A stretch of DNA of 32,322 nucleotides, from the NCBI GenBank assembly GCA_946415365.1, contig CAMKSE010000031.1, forward strand, positions 1 through 32,322, written 5' to 3'. The notes beneath the pieces were generated by a model. The model saw nothing but the letters and a program-made list of their open reading frames with translations, searched no databases and had not been told where the DNA came from. Both the position numbers and the translations under genes were made by a program. This document shows positions 23,648 to 29,005 of this stretch, one piece after another (positions within the stretch are counted from its first letter, which is position 1; every line of letters starts with the position of its first letter). The stretch is from an uncultured Prevotellaceae bacterium. Its GTDB lineage: Bacteria > Bacteroidota > Bacteroidia > Bacteroidales > Bacteroidaceae.

Positions 23648-23893
23648 TAACCAACAGAAGTTACCATCTCTAGGTTAAAATACTCCTTCTCATGTGTCTG
23701 AGTTTTACCTTCGATAGCGCCATGCTGAGTGGTATTCGCAAATTTTGCGACTACCACTTCATCAGCCAATTCCTCTTTGAGTGCATTGTTGATATGCTTA
23801 CTGATGGTCTTATAGTCCCTGCCAAACAGCGTTGCTAATTGCTGGCGATTCAACCAAATCATCTCACCAGCCATCCTAACCTCAAGTTCGGGT
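23648..23893 (-). pseudogene. RhuM-family gene remnant (truncated at both ends)
   Basis: The frame reads ELEVRMAGEMIWLNRQQLAT, then LFGRDYKTISKHINNALKEE and later FNLEMVTSVGY. This matches the N-terminal part of RhuM-family proteins (W-L-N/T-Q-x-Q-x-A-x-L-F, HINN, YNLDxxxSVGYR). The usual start is lost just next to the REP-like hairpin at 23903. The homology ends at SVGY, where the TATTCA inverted repeat begins, and the frame then runs through repeat sequence. RhuM proteins are DNA-binding-like proteins of virulence and mobile islands with poorly known function. The remnant is about one quarter of full length. Confidence 0.78.
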
Positions 23894-23902
23894 GATTACA
23901 TG

Positions 23903-23951
23903 GGGACAGGCACCTGGGTACGTTCAGTCATCATACCCAAGTACCTGTCCC
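23903..23951. repeat. REP-like hairpin
   Basis: GGGACAGGCACCTGGGTA (23903-23920) and TACCCAAGTACCTGTCCC (23934-23951) are inverted copies with two mismatches across a 13-base loop. GC-rich imperfect palindromes of this size in gene-free DNA resemble REP sequences mobilised by TnpA_REP transposases. No such transposase is in the window. Confidence 0.55.
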
Positions 23952-24051
23952 AGTGACTATACTGACTATAAGTTTTTCTCTAAATCCGCTTCATCTTGAG
24001 CCTTTTTTCGAAGAAATTTAGGAAAAACGACTTATTATCGAAATCTTTTTG

Positions 24052-24059
24052 TATATTTG
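24052..24059 (+). promoter_or_regulatory. -7 box for the iminopeptidase gene
   Basis: TATATTTG matches TAnnTTTG and lies 50 bp before the ATG at 24110. It makes the longer in-frame ORF from 23996 unlikely, because translation would start upstream of the transcript. Confidence 0.5.
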
Positions 24060-24109
24060 CAGGTACAGTCCAAGTGGTGGAAGATGTAAGATGGAAAAAT
24101 TGTAACAAT

Positions 24110-24994
24110 ATGACAAACAACAAGATTACTGAAGGCTATATGCCTTTTGTGGGCTACAAGACCTATTATCGCATTGTGGGTGAGGAATCAGAAAAGGCTC
24201 CTCTGTTGCTGCTTCATGGTGGCCCAGGAAGTACGCACAACTATTTCGAGGTACTCGACTGCATTGCCGACACAGGGCGGCAGATCATCTCCTATGACCA
24301 GATAGGTTGCGGAAATTCCTACCTAGACGGTCACCCTGAACTATGGACGCAGAAGACCTGGATAGACGAGCTTATCGCCATACGCGAGTATCTCAACCTT
24401 TACACGGTTCATATACTCGGACAGTCGTGGGGTGCCATGCAGGCTATAGCTTACGCCATAGACGAGAAGCCTGAGGGCATTAAGTCGCTCATCCTGTCGT
24501 CGGGCCATGCTTCAAGCAGCCTGTGGGCCAGCGAGCAACACAGGCTCATTAAGCAACTCTCAGAGGAAGACCAGAAAGCCATACGACAGGCGGAGGCCAA
24601 TGGCCAATGGGATTCGCCTGACTACCTGCGTGCCAACGACCATTACTTCGAGCAGTTTGTCATTAGCGTGGATGAGTATTCACCTGAGTGTCTGCGTCGC
24701 AAGAAACGCGCTGGAACAGAGGCTTATCTCTACGGCTGGGGTCCCAACGAATATCAGCCGCTGGGTAGCCTGAAGGATTTTGAATACACAGACCGACTGC
24801 ATCTCATCACCCAGCCTACACTCATCTGTAGTGGCACGCGCGACATTTGCACGCCCGTCGTCGCCGCCTCGCTCTACGAGCATATCCCTGGCAGTCGTTG
24901 GCACCTGTTCCGCAAGGCACGTCATACTTGTTTTGTAGATGCCCACGAAGAATACTGCAAAGTGCTTATTGACTGGCTTAAAGAAAACGATTAG
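24110..24994 (+). CDS. Proline iminopeptidase-like alpha/beta hydrolase (S33)
   Basis: The 294-residue protein begins MTNNKITEGYMPFVGYKTYY. It shows the oxyanion-loop HGGPGSTHNYF, the nucleophile elbow GQSWGAMQ and the late DICTPV acid and RKARHTCF histidine of the S33 peptidase family. Members remove N-terminal proline or hydrolyse related amides; the SYDQIGCGNSYLDG block is typical of the bacterial prolyl aminopeptidase group. No signal peptide is seen with this start, so it is probably cytoplasmic. It stands alone between two decayed loci and is the only intact gene in the interval 23.1-26.0 kb. Confidence 0.85.
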   Translation: MTNNKITEGYMPFVGYKTYYRIVGEESEKAPLLLLHGGPGSTHNYFEVLDCIADTGRQIISYDQIGCGNSYLDGHPELWTQKTWIDELIAIREYLNLYTVHILGQSWGAMQAIAYAIDEKPEGIKSLILSSGHASSSLWASEQHRLIKQLSEEDQKAIRQAEANGQWDSPDYLRANDHYFEQFVISVDEYSPECLRRKKRAGTEAYLYGWGPNEYQPLGSLKDFEYTDRLHLITQPTLICSGTRDICTPVVAASLYEHIPGSRWHLFRKARHTCFVDAHEEYCKVLIDWLKEND

Positions 24995-25086
24995 TTACTC
25001 CCTGTTGCATAGTCGAGTAGGCCGATGCACACATCTGAAGCCCGACATCTCTTCAGCGTGACATGATAATCATTTAGAATGTACGT

Positions 25087-25611
25087 TTAATAGGTCAATC
25101 CAAATTGCCAGAGAGGGATGATGTTTCCATAGCCAGTTTCAATGTCATCTTTGACGACATAGCCTTGGGCCGCATCTTGTATCTGCTTCTGCTTTTTCTT
25201 CTTGCCACCCACCTCAAAGGTCTTTCCGTCTATTTCGAAATCACTGATACGTGAACTGATGACATCAGTCTTGACACGCATCTGGTTATAGAAGAAAGTC
25301 TCACGAATATTACCAATATCAGCACTCTCATGCCCAAGTAAATAGGCCAGGTTTGTGTTGTCAAGATAGACTTTCTCGACCTTACCTAAGCCGCGTATGC
25401 CGCCAGTATCGTCACGCAGTTGTCCTATCATACCTGCCTGCTCCATGTAAAGGAAGTAGTCTGGTAGCACATTGCGACTTACACCTATCACGGTGGCCAA
25501 TGATTCCATGACAGGCTTGAAAGGAACGCTTTGTGCAATAACGGCCAGTAGTTTTTTCAGTTTCCGACCCGTAGAGGCGTTCATATTCGCATATTGGGGA
25601 ATGTCAACCTC
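25087..25611 (-). pseudogene. DUF4143/AAA ATPase remnant (C-terminal part only)
   Basis: The reading frame EVDIPQYANMNASTGRKLKK followed by SVPFKPVMESLATVIGVSR and VYLDNTNLAYLL...IRETFFYNQM matches the DUF4143 C-terminal part of the AAA+ ATPases common in Bacteroidales. It keeps the natural C-terminus (NIIPLWQFGLTY). The whole N-terminal AAA domain with its Walker motifs is missing; in its place lies the RhuM remnant, joined at about 25604-25611 with GAGGT shared by both frames. An ATG inside (25584) gives a 165-residue ORF that probably has no ATPase function. Confidence 0.75.
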
Positions 25612-25907
25612 GCTTAGAGTTTACACGATAACCCACGGAGATAATCATGTCAAGATTGTACATTGTCATGGTACGATTAACCATACGTTTACCCTCCTGA
25701 CGAACCTATCGGAAATTCCGACAGGTTGCTTCTTTCTCTAATTCTTCAACTTCATAGATGTGCTGGATGTGCTCCAAAACATTCGTACGAGATGACTTAA
25801 AAAGTTGAGCCATCTGAGTCTGTGTCAACCACACCGTCTCATCCTCCAGTCGGACATCTATTTGGGTCTTTCCATCCGCAGCGTGACATTGCACTAAAAG
25901 AGTGCAT
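25604..25907 (-). pseudogene. Second RhuM-family remnant with internal stop
   Basis: The frame reads DGKTQIDVRLEDETVWLTQT, QMAQLFKSSRTNVLEHIQHI and ATCRNFR, then TAG (25706-25708), then VRQEGKRMVNRTMTMYNLDM and IISVGYRVNSKRG. RhuM relatives have Gln in place of the stop (RNFRQVRQEGKR), so one C-to-T change broke the gene. The proper start is not evident and the frame ends at the junction with the DUF4143 remnant. It differs in sequence from the remnant at 23648, so the two are separate relics rather than a duplication. Confidence 0.8.
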
Positions 25908-25939
25908 AAAACAAAGGAATAATGCACTAAGACAGTGCA
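25890..25939. promoter_or_regulatory. Paired operator-like palindromes
   Basis: TGCACT-N5-AGTGCA occurs at 25890-25906 and again at 25923-25939. The starts are 33 bp apart, three helical turns. They lie just before the RhuM remnant, next to TTAGTTTG (complement of 25938-25945), a near match to the -7 box. They suit a dimeric repressor bound twice on one face. Confidence 0.5.
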
Positions 25940-26048
25940 AACTAACGTATTTTTACGGAAAACACGTGAAAAACGCACTTTTCTGAGACCTAACAAACAT
26001 TAACAAAAACTATTTCCCGTTCGTTGCTGAAATGAGCGGGATATTTTG

Positions 26049-26056
26049 TACCTTTG
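26049..26056 (+). promoter_or_regulatory. -7 box of the accessory island promoter
   Basis: TACCTTTG matches TAnnTTTG. A strong Shine-Dalgarno AGGAGG follows at 26084-26089, unusual for this phylum, before the ATG at 26098. Confidence 0.6.
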
Positions 26057-26097
26057 CAGTCCTTTCACACCATTAAAACCATTAGGAGGACAAAGAT

Positions 26098-26556
26098 ATG
26101 GATTTATCAATTGAGGAATTTCAGCGGCTGGCTGACGACAAGAGTCTGCAGACAATGAGGATTGCTGACTTGGAACGGCAGCTGGCCCAACAAACAATAG
26201 AGAATGAACAGTTGAAAAGCAAAGTGAAACAGCTTGAGATGGCCAATGCGGCGGAACGACTGAAGAACATGCTTCTGAAAAACTACATCACACTGTCGGT
26301 TGAGAAGATCAAGTCGTTTGTATCACACCTGAAGGGCTTGGACCGCTTCGCCTTTTTGAAGACGTTCCTGGAGTATGTGCTGCCTGCAGAGAACTATCAG
26401 GAGCAACTGCTATTGGTGAACGAGGTGATGGTCATACCCGAAGAGCCGAAACAGCTGATAGGTGACACACACAACCATTACGTAACAATGACGGGTAGCT
26501 CTGTCAGCTACACCGAAAACAACAATAACCCTGACCCAACAAATCACAACAATTAA
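26098..26556 (+). CDS. Coiled-coil protein of unknown function, first gene of the island
   Basis: The 152-residue protein has a long helix with heptad character at about 15-60 (RIADLERQLAQQTIENEQLK, then KVKQLEMANAAERLKNML), a helical middle (FVSHLKGLDRFAFLKTFLEY) and a flexible Asn/Pro/Thr-rich tail (ENNNNPDPTNHNN). There is no signal peptide and no known catalytic motif. AGGAGG lies 8 bp before the ATG, a rare clear ribosome-binding site here. It is followed after 5 bp by the next gene, so the two form an operon. The family is not recognised; an oligomeric structural or DNA-transaction accessory role would fit the context but is a guess. Confidence 0.72.
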   Translation: MDLSIEEFQRLADDKSLQTMRIADLERQLAQQTIENEQLKSKVKQLEMANAAERLKNMLLKNYITLSVEKIKSFVSHLKGLDRFAFLKTFLEYVLPAENYQEQLLLVNEVMVIPEEPKQLIGDTHNHYVTMTGSSVSYTENNNNPDPTNHNN

Positions 26557-26561
26557 AGACT

Positions 26562-27071
26562 ATGGCAAGAAAGATTATCATGACTGGCGATGAAGTACAG
26601 TATATAGAGCGTCGCGGGGCTAACTCCGTGGCTGACGACAGAGAGATACGCATGGAGGGAAAACATGTACGGTACGAGGAACAGGGTAGTGCACAGGCTA
26701 CGCACTTCCCGCAGAACCATAATGAAGCTGTCGGCAAGCAGTGGTTTGACTTCCTGATTACCAAGGGTTTCATTGAGCGGGATTCTGAACTGGACAGTTG
26801 GCTCTATCAGATGGGGTTCTCCAGCGGTCAGCCAGCTGAAGTTAAACCTATCGCCTGGCTGAGAACCGTAGAGACTGCCCGAATGATGCTAACGAAGATC
26901 CACGGCAACCTGCTGGAGTCGAAACAACTGACGGTAGTCAAGATGAACGAACTGGCATCGAAATGTTTCACCAAACAGGGCGAACCACTCAAATTAGCGA
27001 AGCCTAAGAAGGAATTCTCTGCCGATGCTGACGAGATAGAGAATTTTCTTCCGACCATTTCCGACCTTTAG
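26562..27071 (+). CDS. Hypothetical protein of the accessory island
   Basis: The 169-residue protein starts MARKIIMTGDEVQYIERRGA. It has an N-terminal charged, probably beta-rich stretch (about 1-45), then a helical part (HNEAVGKQWFDFLITKGFIE, LDSWLYQMGFSS, WLRTVETARMMLTKIHG) and an acidic end (DADEIENFLPTISDL). No family is recognised. The last codons (27051-27067) are repeated just downstream, where they form one arm of a strong hairpin, so the gene end may be a protein-binding or RNA-regulatory site. The tight spacing to the gene upstream suggests joint expression. Confidence 0.7.
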   Translation: MARKIIMTGDEVQYIERRGANSVADDREIRMEGKHVRYEEQGSAQATHFPQNHNEAVGKQWFDFLITKGFIERDSELDSWLYQMGFSSGQPAEVKPIAWLRTVETARMMLTKIHGNLLESKQLTVVKMNELASKCFTKQGEPLKLAKPKKEFSADADEIENFLPTISDL

Positions 27072-27103
27072 CAAAAGCCCTTTGTAGACTGGTTTTTGCC
27101 TGA

Positions 27104-27143
27104 TTTCTCCCGACCATTTCCGACCTGAAATGGTCGGGAGAAA
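27104..27143 (+). terminator. Perfect 17-bp hairpin after the two-gene operon
   Basis: TTTCTCCCGACCATTTC (27104-27120) and GAAATGGTCGGGAGAAA (27127-27143) are exact inverted copies around CGACCT. No long T run follows. The sequence CCGACCATTTCCGACCT at 27110-27126 is a direct copy of 27051-27067 at the end of the preceding gene. It may act as a terminator or as a binding site. Confidence 0.6.
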
Positions 27144-27180
27144 CCGTATAAATGCTTGATATTCAATAAGATAATTTTCC

Positions 27181-27271
27181 TAACTTTGCACTGTCAACGA
27201 ACGGAGACGGGGATTGACAGTGCTCATTGACTTATTGGTACAACGAAATACAGGAAACGAAAATCGTTTCC
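27181..27271 (+). promoter_or_regulatory. Promoter and structured leader of the Rha-like gene
   Basis: TAACTTTG at 27181-27188 is the -7 box. At the transcript start GCACTGTCAA (27188-27197) pairs with TTGACAGTGC (27214-27223), and a second perfect stem GGAAACGA-AAA-TCGTTTCC follows at 27253-27271. The leader is about 150 nt, long for this window, and carries a repeat of ATGCRCAC near 27290-27313. It could be an operator pair, a regulatory RNA or a 5' UTR switch; the type cannot be decided from sequence. Confidence 0.5.
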
Positions 27272-27348
27272 GCCAAATCTTTCGCGTATGCACACACACG
27301 TAGGCATGCGCACATACCATAGTTAATAATTTAAAAGGAATAAAGAAT

Positions 27349-28047
27349 ATGAAGCAAAATCAAACTTTAACAGTGATGGATGCCGGGCGCATGACATCGC
27401 TGGAGATTGCACAAGTGACTGGTAAGATGCACAAGGATGTGATGAAAGCCATCCGGAACATGGAGCCAGCCTGGTTGAAGGTTAACGGGCGCAATTTTGC
27501 GCTCGTTGATTACACGGACTCCAAGGGCGAGCATCGCCCTTGTTACTCTCTATCGAAAATGGAATGCCTTTACATCGCCACGAAGTTCAACGACGAGGCC
27601 CGCGCCAAGTTGGTGATCCGATGGCAACAGCTTGAAAGTGAAAAATTAAGAGTGAAGAGTGAAAAATTTGCTGCCGCCAAGAACTTGCTGGTGACGGAGA
27701 ACGACATTCTTTACGAGGCTCAGCGCATCATTGGACGCACGATAGTCTCGTTCAACAAGCACGCCGACGGCTGCATCACCGCCAGCGACATTGCAGAGGC
27801 GATAGGCATGGAAGTGAAGGATCTGAACTCGTTCCTCACGGATAAGAAGGTTCAGAGATGGGCACGGGGTCAGTACCGGCTGACTCCTGAATATGAAGGT
27901 CTCGGATTGGCTCAGGACAGACTCTTCATCTACTACTCGAAGGACGGGAAACAAAAGGAACGCACCTATCTCGTCTGGACTCCCAAGGGTGCGGAAATGA
28001 TTGACAAGATGATATTTGAAAAAGGGAAAAGACATAAGGATAATTGA
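27349..28047 (+). CDS. Rha-family regulator with KilAC/ANT-type C-terminal domain
   Basis: The 232-residue protein has a pRha-type N-terminal domain at about 10-100 (MTSLEIAQVTGKMHKDVMKA, FALVDYTDSKGEHRPCYSLS, KMECLYIATKF) and a C-terminal ANT/KilAC-like DNA-binding domain at about 125-230 (ITASDIAEAIGMEVKDLNSF, AQDRLFIYYSKDGKQKERTY, WTPKGAEMI). Such proteins are prophage and satellite regulators or antirepressors. The linker between the domains, KLRVKSEKFAAA, is encoded by AGTGAAR heptads (27637-27671), which recur in another gene 0.9 kb downstream. It has its own promoter and structured leader. Confidence 0.82.
   Translation: MKQNQTLTVMDAGRMTSLEIAQVTGKMHKDVMKAIRNMEPAWLKVNGRNFALVDYTDSKGEHRPCYSLSKMECLYIATKFNDEARAKLVIRWQQLESEKLRVKSEKFAAAKNLLVTENDILYEAQRIIGRTIVSFNKHADGCITASDIAEAIGMEVKDLNSFLTDKKVQRWARGQYRLTPEYEGLGLAQDRLFIYYSKDGKQKERTYLVWTPKGAEMIDKMIFEKGKRHKDN
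27637..27671 (+). repeat. AGTGAAR heptads encoding an interdomain linker
   Basis: AGTGAAA, AATTAAG, AGTGAAG, AGTGAAA and AATTTGC run head to tail at exact 7-bp steps. The 45-bp segment 27634-27678 matches 28499-28543 at 40 of 45 positions, in the same codon phase. Confidence 0.85.
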
Positions 28048-28070
28048 CAATTGAAAATTGATAATTGAAA
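28043..28070 (+). repeat. ATTGAAA heptads before a small gene
   Basis: ATTGACA, ATTGAAA, ATTGATA and ATTGAAA at 7-bp spacing lie between the Rha-like stop and the ATG at 28077. This is the reverse-complement orientation of the TTCAATY arrays near sufC. Confidence 0.8.
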
Positions 28071-28076
28071 ATTATT

Positions 28077-28370
28077 ATGGAAAAGACTGTTAGAATTCTT
28101 AATCAGTCGGGGCTGATGACACGTCAGTACCCAGACAAGAAAACGGGTGAGCAGAAGGTGATGAACTCTGTGACCTTGAAGTTGACGGACGGTATTGATA
28201 CCTTCCTTGGTGAGATAACCGGCGAGAGGGCTGTGAACTGTCCGAAGTTCGACCCAACACATCAGTATCGGGTGCTTTGTTCGATGGTGGTTCGCGAGTG
28301 GGACTCCCAGCAGACGGGTGAACACATGCAGGCCACGACGATCTATGTGGACAAGATTAACATGACGTAG
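28077..28370 (+). CDS. Small beta-rich protein, possibly an OB-fold accessory factor
   Basis: The 97-residue protein starts MEKTVRILNQSGLMTRQYPD. Alternating hydrophobic strands fill most of its length (VMNSVTLKLTDGIDTFLGEI, YRVLCSMVVREW, ATTIYVDKI), with turns rich in Gly, Asp and Lys, a pattern seen in small OB-fold or SSB-like proteins. It lies upstream of a primase/helicase-like gene, which would suit a single-strand-binding or primosome helper; this is inference only. The ATG at 28077 is used instead of an in-frame TTG at 28065, which is part of the heptad array. Confidence 0.65.
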   Translation: MEKTVRILNQSGLMTRQYPDKKTGEQKVMNSVTLKLTDGIDTFLGEITGERAVNCPKFDPTHQYRVLCSMVVREWDSQQTGEHMQATTIYVDKINMT

Positions 28371-28381
28371 TTTATTTTAAG

Positions 28382-28460
28382 ACACGAATTACCACTAATG
28401 GCCACGAATTATCATTAATAATTTATGAAAAATTCATGTTCAATTCGTGGTAATTCGTGT
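28382..28460. repeat. CACGAATTAC decamers with inverted ends
   Basis: CACGAATTAC, CACTAATGGC, CACGAATTAT and CATTAATAAT follow at 10-bp steps from 28383. The end of the spacer carries the inverse of the first unit: ACACGAATTACCAC (28382-28395) pairs exactly with GTGGTAATTCGTGT (28447-28460). It fills the gap between two genes. Confidence 0.7.
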
Positions 28461-28474
28461 TAACTGAGAAAGTA

Positions 28475-29005
28475 ATGTTAGAAGTAATGGAAGACATTAA
28501 AAGTGAAGAATTAAGAGTGAAGAGTGAAGAATTTGCTCCCGCTCAGAAGAAGAGGAAGCTGGTGGAGAGCTACAAGTCGAATACTCGTCGTTACGATGAT
28601 GGTTCGATAGAGATTGCTCCACAAGAGAAGGGTGAACCCTCTCAGAAGGATGTCAAGAAGGTTGGCAGGTCGAAGCGTTACGCAACGACTGGTAAGAACC
28701 CCTTAACTTGTATTGAACTGAAATGTCCTGAGGATGTGCCTGACAAGGCGGCCTATTTCCAGAAGGAACTGGCGAAGCTGACAAAGGATATTCAGATTGA
28801 GGAACCTACCTTGCCGAAAGGCGAGTTTCTGGTCAACAAGGAATGCCTGAAGGTGTGCTTTGTTAAAGATGAACGGAAGGTCATGGCTTACCTGACGTTC
28901 GACGTCAAAGGATTGTTGGAAGTAAGGAGAGAGTTGTACAGTCTAACAAGCGAGATTGACAAATGTTTTGTAATCAATCAAGATTCGATTTGCCCACAGC
29001 AATAG
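28475..29005 (+). CDS. Basic protein of unknown function upstream of the primase/helicase gene
   Basis: The 176-residue protein starts MLEVMEDIKSEELRVKSEEF. Residues about 9-20 are encoded by the AGTGAAR heptads (28499-28543), the same peptide as the linker of the Rha-like protein. A basic region follows (QKKRKLVESYKSNTRRYDDG, KKVGRSKRYATTGKNP) and then a mixed alpha/beta part (FLVNKECLKVCFVKDERKVM). No family is recognised. The ATG at 28475 is chosen over an in-frame GTG at 28457 because the GTG lies inside the decamer inverted repeat. The 3' end overlaps the next gene by 43 bp, so the two are probably coupled. Confidence 0.68.
   Translation: MLEVMEDIKSEELRVKSEEFAPAQKKRKLVESYKSNTRRYDDGSIEIAPQEKGEPSQKDVKKVGRSKRYATTGKNPLTCIELKCPEDVPDKAAYFQKELAKLTKDIQIEEPTLPKGEFLVNKECLKVCFVKDERKVMAYLTFDVKGLLEVRRELYSLTSEIDKCFVINQDSICPQQ
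28499..28543 (+). repeat. AGTGAAR heptads at the start of the 28475 gene
   Basis: This is the second copy of the 45-bp heptad segment, encoding KSEELRVKSEEFAPA. It matches 27634-27678 at 40 of 45 bases although the host proteins are otherwise unrelated. Confidence 0.85.

Noticed and set aside
23996..24109. N-terminal extension of the iminopeptidase
   Set aside because: The extension spans the -7 box at 24052 and adds a sequence unlike the family; the ATG at 24110 fits the family start.
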